The notes: generated by a model from the sequence alone, not told the origin. A stretch of DNA of 64,000 bases from PZPK01 sp965230795 (GCA_965230795.1 OZ246020.1:3782001-3846000); one strand, 5' to 3'; shown: positions 50,843 through 60,396, numbered from the stretch's first letter. Numbers and translations: made by a program.

Positions 50843-51310
50843 TCAGATGTGAAGGCCACCACTTTGATCACAGAGTTTTCCTGGTGCTCCCTGCTGTAGT
50901 AGCTGGCGCAGTTCGTCGGGAATACTCTGTTTTTGAAAGGTACTGGCGTCCACCACCACATAGGTCGCTTCAGCTGTCGCCACCAGCGTATTGCTCTGTG
51001 TCTGTCGCAAGGTAAAGTCCAAACGATAGGAACTGTTGCCAAGATGCCCGGTGTTAACTGAGATCTCGAGCACATCATCAAAACGGGCGGGTGATTTCCA
51101 TTCCGTCAGCAGCCTTACCACCTGACTGTCGAGCCCCATCTCCAACAAGGCCTGATAGCCGCCAATAACCGCCCGCAGGAATTCCGTGGCTGCCAGATCA
51201 ACATAGTCCCCGTAGCGGGCATTAAATACCACCTGTTGCGCATCGCACTCGGCATAGCGTACCCGCAAACGCAAAGTGAAGGGGTTTTGATTGCTTGCTA
51301 CATCGGACAT
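50843..51310 (-). CDS. Acyl-CoA thioesterase, 4HBT hotdog family
   Basis: 155 residues from the ATG at 51310; another ATG six bases upstream is too close to AGGAG. The hotdog fold signature 'RVRYAECDAQQVVFNARYGDYVDLA' contains the catalytic Asp-type residue used by 4-hydroxybenzoyl-CoA thioesterases such as YbgC. Substrate unknown. Divergent from an amidase. Confidence 0.87.
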   Translation of the reverse strand: MSDVASNQNPFTLRLRVRYAECDAQQVVFNARYGDYVDLAATEFLRAVIGGYQALLEMGLDSQVVRLLTEWKSPARFDDVLEISVNTGHLGNSSYRLDFTLRQTQSNTLVATAEATYVVVDASTFQKQSIPDELRQLLQQGAPGKLCDQSGGLHI

Positions 51311-51429
51311 GCCCATTGCTCCTGATCATTGCGGACCGCTATTACTTTAACCTGAATCTTGATCAGGTCCTCTAAAGCACTATAGCATGCAGCCTTGTTT
51401 TCCTGATCCCTCATCTGTCGAGCCAACAC

Positions 51430-52869
51430 ATGCCTGCAACCTCCACCGCACACGCTTTCTCTGATGACGCACTTGGCCGCGATGATGCTGTCGGCATTGC
51501 CCGGCGCCTGGCCAATGGTGAGTGTTCGCCAGAGGAAGTCCGAGATGCGGCGATTGCCCGTTGCAATCAGGTAGACGGATACCTTCATGCCATCGCTACA
51601 GAGTGCTTCGATCCGCCTTTAAAAACGCGCCAAGCTGACCACAGCCAGCCTGAGCAGGCATTTGCGGGCGTTCCCACTTTTATCAAAGATAATGCACCGG
51701 TTGCTGGACTCCCTACCGGTTACGGCAGCGCCAGCATCAATGCCAGAGCCGAGAAACGACACGGCCCCTACACACGACAATTCTTATCACTGGGTTTTGA
51801 GGTTCTTGGGAAAAGCTCTCTGCCGGAATTCGGCTTCAATGCCACCACTGAACCCGCTCATGCACCGGCCACCTGTAATCCCTGGAATCTGGAATTTTCG
51901 TCAGGCGCTTCCTCAGGTGGCTCCGCCGCACTGGTCGCGGCTGGCGCAGTACCCATTGCTCACGGCAATGACGGCGGCGGTTCCATTCGAATCCCGGCGG
52001 CCTGTTGCGGGCTTGTAGGTCTGAAACCGAGCCGGGGACGCCATGTAAATTCCACTCAGGCCAGGGCCCTGCCCATCAACATTGTCAGCGAGGGTGTGCT
52101 ATCGCGAAGTGTGCGGGATACCGCCTATTTTCATTACTACGCCCAGCGCCATTTTCGTAACCATCGCCTGCCGGAACTGCCCCTGATCCAGCACCCGGGC
52201 AAGCGTCGATTGCGCATCGGCTATTATGCGGATTCCGTCGGTGGTTTCAGTACCGACAGAGATACCCGTGACGCCCTTGAGCGCACGCTCGAAAAGCTGG
52301 AATCCCTGGGCCATCATCTCGAAGAAATCCGCTTCCCGGTGCATGCCTCCTTTGGTGAAGACTTCAGTCTGTACTGGGGCATGATGGCCTTTCTGGTCAA
52401 ACACACGGGCAAAGCCTCCATTGCTCCAAGCTTTCAGGCCTCGCGACTTGATGATCTGTCCATTGGATTGGCTAAGCACTATCAGCAGCAGATGCTGAAA
52501 ACACCCGGCATGCTTTATCGGCTAAAACGTCATGGACAGGACTATAACCAGCACTTCGAACACTATGATCTGCTGCTGTCCCCCGTGCTGTCGCAAAGCG
52601 TTCGCCCCTTGGGAGAATTGCACCCCAGTGTCGACTATGACGAGCTATTCGAACGTTTAATGCGCTACGTGGGATTCACGCCTATGGCCAATGTATCGGG
52701 TGCGCCCTCACTGTCATTGCCCATGGGACGCTGTCAGTCAGGCCTGCCCATCGGCATGCTGTTTACCGCTGGGCCAGGACAGGAACAAACCCTGCTGAAG
52801 CTCGCCTACGAAATCGAAGGCGCCTACCCATGGCCCTTGTTGGCTGACATTAAACCTGGCCGGGATTGA
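51430..52869 (+). CDS. Amidase signature family enzyme
   Basis: 479 residues. The Ser-cisSer-Lys catalytic triad is present: Lys86 ('PTFIKDNAPV'), the cis-Ser in 'SSGASSGGSAA' (about 161) and nucleophile Ser185 ('NDGGGSIRIPA'). It resembles acylamidases and 6-aminohexanoate-cyclic-dimer hydrolase more than GatA, since no gatB or gatC is nearby. Its last 20 bp overlap the end of the convergent TPR-glycosyltransferase gene. Confidence 0.88.
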   Translation: MPATSTAHAFSDDALGRDDAVGIARRLANGECSPEEVRDAAIARCNQVDGYLHAIATECFDPPLKTRQADHSQPEQAFAGVPTFIKDNAPVAGLPTGYGSASINARAEKRHGPYTRQFLSLGFEVLGKSSLPEFGFNATTEPAHAPATCNPWNLEFSSGASSGGSAALVAAGAVPIAHGNDGGGSIRIPAACCGLVGLKPSRGRHVNSTQARALPINIVSEGVLSRSVRDTAYFHYYAQRHFRNHRLPELPLIQHPGKRRLRIGYYADSVGGFSTDRDTRDALERTLEKLESLGHHLEEIRFPVHASFGEDFSLYWGMMAFLVKHTGKASIAPSFQASRLDDLSIGLAKHYQQQMLKTPGMLYRLKRHGQDYNQHFEHYDLLLSPVLSQSVRPLGELHPSVDYDELFERLMRYVGFTPMANVSGAPSLSLPMGRCQSGLPIGMLFTAGPGQEQTLLKLAYEIEGAYPWPLLADIKPGRD

Positions 52870-54634
52870 TACCCTGCTCTTGAAGACAGGCGAGATAGGC
52901 TCTTTCGATCTCTTGCGTCAGGTTTGCGGGATTCATCAACGAACTCTGAACCATGCTTTGGCGCATTTGCAGACGCAAGGCGTTCAGCGCCTGCAAATCC
53001 TCCGCCTGAGCGATAGCAATATCGCGGTATTCCTCAGCACTCGACGCGATAAACTGCTTCAGCCCAACCTGCTTCAGAATACTGGCAGTCACGCGGGAAC
53101 GGTGCGACTCGCCACATAAGGTCACCGAAGGCACCCCCATCCACAGGGCATCACAGCTCGTGGTGGTTCCGTTATAGGGGTAAGTGTCCAAATGAATATC
53201 CACTTTGTTGTATTCGCTCATATGCTCCAGATATCCGTTTGTTCTTCCCTTGAAAACCAGTTGCTCGGCTGAAACACCCTTCTCTTCAAACTGCTTGGAA
53301 ACAGAGCGCTGCATATGTTTATCAGCAAAGGATTTGGCCTTCAGATAGAGCCTGAAATCAGGGGAATGACGCAGGATTGCCGCCCACGTTTCCAGCATGG
53401 CCGGTCTGACTTTTGGAAAGACATTGAAGGATCCAAAGGTCACCTTGGCGCTCTCAAGCCCGGGGCTGGGACCCACGTCCGGCAAATCGGGATTCGCCTG
53501 ATAGCAGAGGAAGCCCTCGGGAAGACGTATCAGTTTCTCAGTATGCCATGCCTCGTTCTGTCCGGATGGATCGCAAAAGGCATCCGTGATGCGATAGTCC
53601 ATACGCGACAGACCCGTGGTGTTCGCATAGCCGAGATAACTGATTTGTACCGGCGCAGCACGCATGGCAAACACTTCCATTCGAGTCTTGCCAGCATAGC
53701 CAACCAGATCAACCAGAATATCGACCCCGTCTTTGCGAATTGTATTGGCCAGGCTGACATGATCCATGCCTGATACGTCTCGCCAATGCTCCGCCAGGGC
53801 TTTGAAGTCCTCTGTTTTGGCATCGCTATCAACTGCGCTCACATCGGCATAACAGAATATCTCAAAACGGGAGCGGTCATGGGCAGCGAGTAGCGGTTCA
53901 AAAAAGCTGGCTACCGCATGCTGTTTGAAGTCCTTGGAGACATAGCCAAGACGAATACGCTCGCCGGATTTCGAATGCAAGGTCGGAACATCCGGGTATC
54001 GTTCTTCAAGCCGCTTACCCACCTCGACATGGGCCTGAAAGAGCTGCTCATCATCGATCTGGTCACTGTAATTCTGCGCAAACAGACTCTTGAACCAGGG
54101 TACATCTGAAGAAGAATCTGCGGCTTTGGCACTCTCATAAAAGCCGATGGCCTCATCGATTCTGCCCAGGTACACCAGGGCATCGCCCCAGTTCAGGTGA
54201 AAACCCGGATTGCTCGGATCCAGCTTCACTGCGCGCTCCAGGTGCTCAGCCGCCTGCTTTTCATACTGGCACTGCCAGGCAAAATAGCCGAGCATGAAAT
54301 GCGCCGTCGCTGAACTCGCGTGTTTCTTGACGTACTCCTGAGCCGCTTTGTAGCCAGCGTCATAATCCTTGAGCTGCTCACACAGATGAATGTAACTTTC
54401 CAGCGCCTTGTCTGCCTGTTTGGCTTTACGATGACTGGCTTTTTTGAATGCCTGCGCAGCGTCAGGCAGTTTACCCATTGCCCGCTGAATCTGAGCGAGA
54501 GCAAACCATACATCCCAATCTGCAGGGCTGTGTTGAAGAATTTTTTGCGCCAGCACTTCCGCTTCCGCAAATCGTGATGATTGCCCCAGAAGCATGAGTT
54601 GCTGTTTGAGCTGCATAGCCTGCTGCTTGTTCAT
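52850..54634 (-). CDS. TPR-GT41 protein, bacterial O-GlcNAc transferase-like (SPINDLY family)
   Basis: 594 residues from the ATG at 54634. The N-terminal third holds about four TPR units ('AHFMLGYFAWQCQYEKQAAEHLERAVKLDPSN' is one, split over two helices), and the C-terminal 390 residues are a GT41 domain: 'RIRLGYVSKDFKQHAVASF', 'VDILVDLVGYAGKTRMEVFAMRAAPVQISYLGYANTTG' and 'DIHLDTYPYNGTTTSCDALWMGVPSV'. These proteins O-glycosylate proteins, in bacteria often flagellin or adhesins. No flagellar or adhesin gene is adjacent, so the acceptor is unknown. Confidence 0.88.
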   Translation of the reverse strand: MNKQQAMQLKQQLMLLGQSSRFAEAEVLAQKILQHSPADWDVWFALAQIQRAMGKLPDAAQAFKKASHRKAKQADKALESYIHLCEQLKDYDAGYKAAQEYVKKHASSATAHFMLGYFAWQCQYEKQAAEHLERAVKLDPSNPGFHLNWGDALVYLGRIDEAIGFYESAKAADSSSDVPWFKSLFAQNYSDQIDDEQLFQAHVEVGKRLEERYPDVPTLHSKSGERIRLGYVSKDFKQHAVASFFEPLLAAHDRSRFEIFCYADVSAVDSDAKTEDFKALAEHWRDVSGMDHVSLANTIRKDGVDILVDLVGYAGKTRMEVFAMRAAPVQISYLGYANTTGLSRMDYRITDAFCDPSGQNEAWHTEKLIRLPEGFLCYQANPDLPDVGPSPGLESAKVTFGSFNVFPKVRPAMLETWAAILRHSPDFRLYLKAKSFADKHMQRSVSKQFEEKGVSAEQLVFKGRTNGYLEHMSEYNKVDIHLDTYPYNGTTTSCDALWMGVPSVTLCGESHRSRVTASILKQVGLKQFIASSAEEYRDIAIAQAEDLQALNALRLQMRQSMVQSSLMNPANLTQEIERAYLACLQEQGINPGQV

Positions 54635-54790
54635 TGATGTCCGTCTGTCAGCATCTGTCAAAAAAGGATCACAGGCTAACCACCTCAAGTGACCAAGTCC
54701 AGCACCGAAAGGCGCGGCATTGTTCTGGAGTGCGAATCTTCACATTTCCCCGGAATTGCGTACCATGCAGAATCGTGATTAAAGCCAGCC

Positions 54791-55924
54791 ATGGGACAAC
54801 ACCCTTTGCATATCCTACTGCTATCTGCCTACGACGCCATGAGCCATCGTTACTGGCGCCAGGCTTTAGTGGCCCAGTTTCCGGAACATTCGTGGACAGT
54901 ACTGACCCTACCGGCCCGTTATTTCTCCTGGCGCCTGCGGGGAAACAGTCTCAGCTGGGGGTTTAATGAGCGGCAGACTCTGGAGCAGGACTACGATCTG
55001 CTGATCACGACTTCCATGACCGATCTGTCGGCGTTGCGGGGTTTTGTTCCCAATCTCGGCCACATCCCGACGCTCGTATACTTCCACGAAAACCAGTTTG
55101 CCTATCCTTCTTCTGCCAACACCAGAGCCAGTGTGGAGCCCTGCATCCTCAACCTGTACACGGCTCTGGCGGCTGACCATATCTGTTTTAACAGCGACTA
55201 CAATCGGGAGACCTTTTTTCAGGGCGCTGAGCAACTCCTGAATCAACTCCCCGATCATGTCCCCGGCAACCTGATACCTCAGCTCAGGAATCGCTGCTCG
55301 GTGTTACCGGTGCCTTTGCAGCAACAGGCCTTTCAAGTATCCGCTCCCCGGGAGGGCCCTTTGCACCTAGTGTGGAATCATCGCTGGGAGTACGACAAGA
55401 ATCCGCAACTGCTGCTGGATGCATTGCGGATTCTGAAAGCGCAGGGAGAGTCCTTTCGTCTGTCTGTGGTGGGACAGCAATTCCGTCAGATACCCGAAGC
55501 CTTGCAGGCCATTAAATCAGAATTTACTGATTGCCTTGAGCACTGGGGTTATCTGTCATCAGCGGAAGACTATCGGAAACTGCTAAGGCAGGCAGATGTA
55601 GTGCTGTCTACGGCAGATCATGACTTTCAGGGCATTGCCGTGCTTGAAGGCGTTGCCGCCGGCTGCATACCGGTAGTGCCGGATCGACTCGCCTACCGGG
55701 AGTTGTTCGATAGGCAGTTTCGCTATTCTGTCTGCCAGAACGACAACTCCGCGACTGAAGCCGCAGCACTGGCTTTGCACCTGGCTCAACGGGCCCGCCA
55801 AAAACAGGAGACGGGCTTACCCGATGCGCCGGATATACGCTGGCTAAGCTGGCCACGGCAGCGGCAAGCCTACGCCGAAAAGATTCAGGCGATGACGCAA
55901 AGTGGTTCTCCTGGCGCTGAATAA
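54791..55924 (+). CDS. tRNA-queuosine mannosyltransferase-like glycosyltransferase (GTDC1/QTMAN, DUF3524)
   Basis: 377 residues. The N-terminal region is the DUF3524/QTMAN domain: 'LLLSAYDAMSHRYWRQALV' early, and the hallmark YFHENQFAYP at 97-106. The C-terminal half is a GT4 domain with 'WNHRWEYDKNP' and the nucleotide-sugar loop 'HDFQGIAVLEGVAAGCIPVVP'. Human GTDC1 (QTMAN) adds mannose to queuosine in tRNA-Asp. Whether bacterial homologues modify queuosine or something else is unknown to me. Divergent from the GT41 gene. Confidence 0.88.
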   Translation: MGQHPLHILLLSAYDAMSHRYWRQALVAQFPEHSWTVLTLPARYFSWRLRGNSLSWGFNERQTLEQDYDLLITTSMTDLSALRGFVPNLGHIPTLVYFHENQFAYPSSANTRASVEPCILNLYTALAADHICFNSDYNRETFFQGAEQLLNQLPDHVPGNLIPQLRNRCSVLPVPLQQQAFQVSAPREGPLHLVWNHRWEYDKNPQLLLDALRILKAQGESFRLSVVGQQFRQIPEALQAIKSEFTDCLEHWGYLSSAEDYRKLLRQADVVLSTADHDFQGIAVLEGVAAGCIPVVPDRLAYRELFDRQFRYSVCQNDNSATEAAALALHLAQRARQKQETGLPDAPDIRWLSWPRQRQAYAEKIQAMTQSGSPGAE

Positions 55925-55932
55925 TCGCTGCG

Positions 55933-57426
55933 CTAAGCCGCTTTGACCGATGGTGGCTGTTGTTTCCGTCGGGTCAGAACAAAGTCCGCCAATTCCGGTT
56001 CTGCCATTTCCTTGACCCACTGCTTCCAGGTATAGGGCCACATGGCCGGATCACCATCATCATCCAGATACCAGCTCTGACAGCCACCCACCCAGACCGT
56101 TTTGGACATCCCCGCTTTCAGATAGGCATTGAAATCCGCCATCGCAGCGGGTTTCACGTCAATCTCGTCGTACTGTTCCAGTCGCCAGCGCTCAATCACT
56201 TTAAGCACGTAATTACACTGGACTTCGCTCATGGCAATGACCGAAAAATTACCGATGGGTGTGTTTGGTCCCAGCATCAGGAAAAAGTTGGGGAATCCGG
56301 GAATAAACAGCGATCGATACGCCTGAACTTTCTTCGACCAGGCCTCATCAATGCTGAGGCCATCACGTCCGGTCATATTCATTGGCCGCATAAAGTTGAA
56401 GGGATGAAAGCCGGTTGAGTAGACCAGCACATCCAGCTCATGCAGACGACCATCATCGGTTCTGACGCCCTGCTCCTCAATGCAGGAAATGCCTTCGGTC
56501 ACCAGTTCGGCATTCGGTTTCTGAATCGCATCGTAGAAGGTGCCGTTCACAATCAAACGTTTACAGCCTACCTTATAGTTTGGCGTCAGTTTTTTGCGCA
56601 GCACCGGATCCTTGATGCTGCGCCGCAGATTCAGTTTACAGAAAAAGGACACCAGCGCATGTTGCAGCCTGTGACCGGTGACCGCTTTGGAGAAGGTTTC
56701 TTCCACTGCTTTGGTATAGGCATTACGCAAGCGATATAACAAGCCGGGATTTTTTCGACAACGGGCTTTGTGCGCTTCGGTATAGTCGCGGTCCGGTACA
56801 TTGATGATCCACTGGGGCGTACGCTGAAACACCTCGACTTTAGCACCACATTTGACCAACTCCGGAATCGCCTGACAGGCGGTCGAGCCGGTACCGATGA
56901 CGCCGATACGTTTACCCTCCAGCGATACAGAGTGATCCCACTCGGCAGTATGAAAAGCCTTGCCCTGAAAACGCTCTCTGCCTGCAATATTCGGATACGC
57001 AGGATGATGCAGAATACCGGTTGCACTGATTAAAAAGTCTGCCTCGTAATGCTTGCCCTGACTGCTTTCCACATGCCAGCGACCGTCACGAAAGTGGGAA
57101 GCGGTCACCGCTTCGTTGAAATGCACGAGATCATTGACGCCGTATTTGCGTGCAACCTTTTCAAAATATGCCTGAATTTCATCACCCCGGGCAAAGCGAT
57201 GACTCCATTCGGCATTGGGTTCAAATGAATAGGTGTACATATGCGCGGGGATATCACAGGCAACACCGGGGTAGGTATTTTCGCGCCAGGTTCCCCCCAC
57301 CTTGTCCTTTTTTTCAAGGATCAGAATGTCCGTGACGCCCGCTTCTCGCAGCCGAATTGCCATGAGCATACCGGTCATTCCGGCCCCGATTATGATGACC
57401 GAAGGATTACGCTGTTGTTGCTGCAC
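55933..57426 (-). CDS. Flavin monooxygenase, Baeyer-Villiger type
   Basis: 497 residues. FAD site GAGMTG at 14-19, NADPH site GTGSTA at about 178, and between them the BVMO fingerprint FQGKAFHTAEWD at 153-164. The second fingerprint-like element 'YSTGFHPF' is also present. It probably oxygenates ketones or related hydrophobic compounds with NADPH and O2. It is divergent from an AraC-type regulator, a common arrangement for inducible BVMOs, and may take part in hydrocarbon or sterol breakdown (inference). Confidence 0.88.
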   Translation of the reverse strand: MQQQQRNPSVIIIGAGMTGMLMAIRLREAGVTDILILEKKDKVGGTWRENTYPGVACDIPAHMYTYSFEPNAEWSHRFARGDEIQAYFEKVARKYGVNDLVHFNEAVTASHFRDGRWHVESSQGKHYEADFLISATGILHHPAYPNIAGRERFQGKAFHTAEWDHSVSLEGKRIGVIGTGSTACQAIPELVKCGAKVEVFQRTPQWIINVPDRDYTEAHKARCRKNPGLLYRLRNAYTKAVEETFSKAVTGHRLQHALVSFFCKLNLRRSIKDPVLRKKLTPNYKVGCKRLIVNGTFYDAIQKPNAELVTEGISCIEEQGVRTDDGRLHELDVLVYSTGFHPFNFMRPMNMTGRDGLSIDEAWSKKVQAYRSLFIPGFPNFFLMLGPNTPIGNFSVIAMSEVQCNYVLKVIERWRLEQYDEIDVKPAAMADFNAYLKAGMSKTVWVGGCQSWYLDDDGDPAMWPYTWKQWVKEMAEPELADFVLTRRKQQPPSVKAA

Positions 57427-57562
57427 CGAATTTCTCCCCTAAATGATCCCAGTCACAGAGCCCATGGACTCTTTTATAGTCAGGGCATGATAGAGCGTCC
57501 AGGCAAGGGGCTGAATGTTATCTATGGCCCTTTACTGTGAATTTCGGCCAAAGTTCCGCTAT

Positions 57563-57577
57563 GCTAATTCCACAGCG
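57563..57577. promoter_or_regulatory. Small palindrome in BVMO-AraC intergenic region
   Basis: ATTCC-ACAGC-GGAAT, a five-base inverted repeat around a five-base centre, lies just upstream of the likely araC-type start at 57594. It may be an operator, but is short. It would fall inside the gene if the GTG at 57537 is the real start. Confidence 0.3.
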
Positions 57578-57593
57578 GAATGAAATTTGGTCC

Positions 57594-58610
57594 ATGAGCC
57601 ACGACATTACCCACCACATCAAAGCGATTCGTCCTGCCCTGAACATGATGCAGGGATTGGGATTCAGCAACGAAGCCTGTCTGCAGGATACCGGCATTCA
57701 TCCGGACTTGCTCGACGACACCAGCCTGGGAATCACACTGGATCAGGAACTGGCGTTCCATCGCCGCCTGCTGGCATTAAGTGGCGATCCCTTACTCGGA
57801 CTGAAACTGGGAGAGGCCTATCGAATCGAGTCTTACGGGGTATTGGGTTATGCCATGCTCAGCGCCGCGACGCTGGCGGAGGCCATGGCTCTGGCGTCCC
57901 AGTTTGATCTGTTAACCTTTACCCACTTTGATTTGGATCTGCGGGTGGAAGGTGATATCGCGCGTCTGGTTCTGAAAAAACAAAAGCTGTTTGATGCCGA
58001 CCTGCTGCGACTCTATGAAGACCGGGAATTGTCTGCGATTTTGAGTGGTGGCGAACATGCCCTGGGAATACGTCTGCGACCTCAGCGTATCCATATCATG
58101 CATGGGACGGATGGCCATGCCGATCGCTACCGGGAGTATTTTGGGTGCCCGGTCGAGTTTGATTGCCCGCAAACCGAGTTTTACTTTCCTGCAGAACTGC
58201 TGAAAACGCCGATGCCTCTGCGCGACCCCGAAACATCTGACTATTGCCGCGAACAATGCCAGAAGCTGATGACGCGCCTGAGCGGCGCCAGTGACTTTAG
58301 CGATCAGATCCGACGACTGATTATCGCTCAACCCGGACGCTTTCCAAGTATCGAAGAACTCGCAGATCAGACGAACAGCTCAACTCGAACCATTCGACGG
58401 CGACTGAATCAGGAAGGCACCAATTACCAGCGACTGCTCAATGAAATTCGCTACGCGCTGGCGAAGGACTACCTGACCACCCGCTGGAGCATTGAGCGCA
58501 TTGCTGAAATGCTGGGATACAGCGATGCAACCAACTTTTCCCATGCCTTCAAACGCTGGCATGGCTGCAGCCCCAAAGCGTATCGGGATCAAAAAGGACA
58601 AGCCGTTTAG
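57594..58610 (+). CDS. AraC-family regulator with arabinose-binding-like N-terminal domain
   Basis: 338 residues from the ATG at 57594; earlier starts at 57537 (GTG) and 57561 are possible and none has a strong ribosome site. The N-terminal Arabinose_bd domain covers about 1-200 ('GDPLLGLKLGEAYRIESYGVLGYAMLSA'), and two HTH units end the protein, the second as 'IAEMLGYSDATNFSHAFKRWHG'. Homologues regulate lipid or hydrocarbon genes such as OruR or alkane genes. It likely controls the divergent monooxygenase. Its TAG overlaps the stop of the convergent thioesterase (TTAG). Confidence 0.85.
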   Translation: MSHDITHHIKAIRPALNMMQGLGFSNEACLQDTGIHPDLLDDTSLGITLDQELAFHRRLLALSGDPLLGLKLGEAYRIESYGVLGYAMLSAATLAEAMALASQFDLLTFTHFDLDLRVEGDIARLVLKKQKLFDADLLRLYEDRELSAILSGGEHALGIRLRPQRIHIMHGTDGHADRYREYFGCPVEFDCPQTEFYFPAELLKTPMPLRDPETSDYCREQCQKLMTRLSGASDFSDQIRRLIIAQPGRFPSIEELADQTNSSTRTIRRRLNQEGTNYQRLLNEIRYALAKDYLTTRWSIERIAEMLGYSDATNFSHAFKRWHGCSPKAYRDQKGQAV

Positions 58611-59041
58611 GCCGATGCGCCTTGCAGTGCTTCAATCTGGCGTCGAATCGATTCCGGTACCGCATGCTTGCAATTGTTGTTGTAATCGTAAAACACCACC
58701 AGCCCCTCACCCTCTGCGGCAATGCGGCCACTGTTACCGCTTTTGACGTAGTATTTCATGGTGAAACGATCCTCAGCCATCTCTGAAATCACCGTGGCAA
58801 CCGTCAGATTGTCGGGATACACCAATGGCGCTTTGAAACGACATTGCGTTGATGCCAGTATCGGTCCGACATTGTGCTCGGCCATATAATCGGTGACGCC
58901 AACCCGCTCAAAATAGGCAATACGGGCGCTCTCAAAATAGCGAAAATATACCGTATTGTTGACATGCTGATAGGCATCCATATCGCCCCATGCCACCGGA
59001 AACTCGATACTGACCGGACAACTTTCAAACGTTTCTGACAC
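58607..59041 (-). CDS. Acyl-CoA thioesterase, 4HBT hotdog family
   Basis: 144 residues from a GTG at 59041, with AGAGGA six bases upstream; a longer reading to 59104 has no family likeness. 'FPVAWGDMDAYQHVNNTVYFRYFESARIAY' is the hotdog thioesterase core with the catalytic Asp. A second 4HBT thioesterase lies at 50843-51310; the two are only distantly similar. Substrate unknown. Confidence 0.85.
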   Translation of the reverse strand: MSETFESCPVSIEFPVAWGDMDAYQHVNNTVYFRYFESARIAYFERVGVTDYMAEHNVGPILASTQCRFKAPLVYPDNLTVATVISEMAEDRFTMKYYVKSGNSGRIAAEGEGLVVFYDYNNNCKHAVPESIRRQIEALQGASA

Positions 59042-59171
59042 AACACATCCTCTTCTGGAATTTCGATGACAGGCAAAACTAAGCCAGGGCCGGCTGAAGG
59101 TCAACCGGGATTCGCGTCCAGCCCCCCTGCTCTCCTATACTGAAACAAACATTGGCAACGAGGAGTCGACT

Positions 59172-59522
59172 ATGGGTGATGTTATCGATATGCCCTCCCG
59201 CGCTGAACAGGGAATGGCCTATCTCGATCGTGAGATTCGTAAGCTGATGCTTGCCAAGGGTGAAAGTGAAGAAGCCATCGAGATCGCCCTGCAAACCCTG
59301 AAAGATGTTTATGCCCGCTATCAGGATATTGGTTCACTAGGGTTCGAAGTGAAGCTTCCTGAAGGGCTCACGGAAGCTCAGCAGGCAATTATCCAGCAAC
59401 AGATTCAGACCGGTATTGAGTTGCTGAATGAGGCCCACGGACATATGCTCAACCGACTGGCAGCTGAGCTGGTACTCACCAAAATCAAACTCCACGACGC
59501 CGTTGTCGTCAAAGATTCATAA
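59172..59522 (+). CDS. Conserved hypothetical protein, mostly helical
   Basis: 116 residues, acidic and helical by composition, with no signal peptide or TM segment. Two long helices seem likely: about 13-53 and about 66-105. I do not recognise the family. The ATG has a GAGG-like site (ACGAGGAG) nine bases upstream, which supports translation. It precedes the enoyl-CoA hydratase by 64 bp in the same orientation and could share its transcript. Confidence 0.65.
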   Translation: MGDVIDMPSRAEQGMAYLDREIRKLMLAKGESEEAIEIALQTLKDVYARYQDIGSLGFEVKLPEGLTEAQQAIIQQQIQTGIELLNEAHGHMLNRLAAELVLTKIKLHDAVVVKDS

Positions 59523-59586
59523 AGCTCAGTACAATGCGGAGCATACCCTCTGACATAACCTTGAGCCCACAGAACGGACACCGACC

Positions 59587-60396
59587 ATGACCGACCACTA
59601 CGAAGAACTGCTCGTTGAGCTGACAAACCATACCCTGACGGTAACCCTGAATCGACCCGACATTCACAATGCCATTTCCCATCAGGCCATGGTGGATGAA
59701 CTGGTAAGGGTCTGTGAACAGGTCAATCAGGACTCGGAAATTCGGGCGATGATTCTTACCGGCGCCGGGACCAGTTTCTGCGCTGGCGGCAATATCAAGG
59801 ATATGCAACAGAAAAGCGACATGTTTGCCGGTGACCCTGCCACCATAGAAGCCGCCTACAAAGCCGGTATTCAGCGTATTCCCAAAGCCCTCTGGGCCGT
59901 TGAAGTACCCGTGGTTGCCGCCATCAATGGAGCGGCCATCGGGGCAGGCTGTGATCTGGCGATGATGTGCGATATCCGCGTCGCCTCTTCTACGGCACGC
60001 TTCGCGGAAAGCTTTGTCAAACTCGGTATTATCCCGGGGGACGGTGGCGCCTGGTTTCTCCCCCGCATAATCGGCCATGCCCGCGCCAGCCACATGGCCT
60101 TGACCGGCTCAGCCATTGATGCACACACTGCGCTGGAGTGGGGGATGGTGTCCGAACTAATGGCTCCAGAGGATCTGATGTCGACAGCACGGAAAATCGC
60201 CGAAGATATCGCCCAAAACCCGCCGCTAGCGGTTGCTGCCACCAAGAAGCTGCTGCGTGAATGCAGAGACCTGGAACTGGATGACATGCTTGACCATTGT
60301 GCCAACATTCAAAGTCATCTGCACCACAGTGAAGACCACAAGGAAGCCGTTAACGCTTTTCTGGAAAAACGCCCGGGGAACTACCACGGATATTGA
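59587..60396 (+). CDS. Enoyl-CoA hydratase/isomerase (crotonase) family
   Basis: 269 residues. Crotonase fold with the CoA-binding 'NRPDIHNAIS', the oxyanion-hole pairs 'CAGGNIKDM' and 'INGAAIGAGCDLAMMCD', and 'AESFVKLGIIPGDGGAWFLPR'. The first catalytic Glu of classical hydratases is Asp here (GCDLA), and the second region has E in 'FAESF'. So it may be a hydratase or an isomerase. It may act on fatty acyl-CoA or a degradation intermediate linked to the neighbouring monooxygenase (inference). Confidence 0.88.
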   Translation: MTDHYEELLVELTNHTLTVTLNRPDIHNAISHQAMVDELVRVCEQVNQDSEIRAMILTGAGTSFCAGGNIKDMQQKSDMFAGDPATIEAAYKAGIQRIPKALWAVEVPVVAAINGAAIGAGCDLAMMCDIRVASSTARFAESFVKLGIIPGDGGAWFLPRIIGHARASHMALTGSAIDAHTALEWGMVSELMAPEDLMSTARKIAEDIAQNPPLAVAATKKLLRECRDLELDDMLDHCANIQSHLHHSEDHKEAVNAFLEKRPGNYHGY

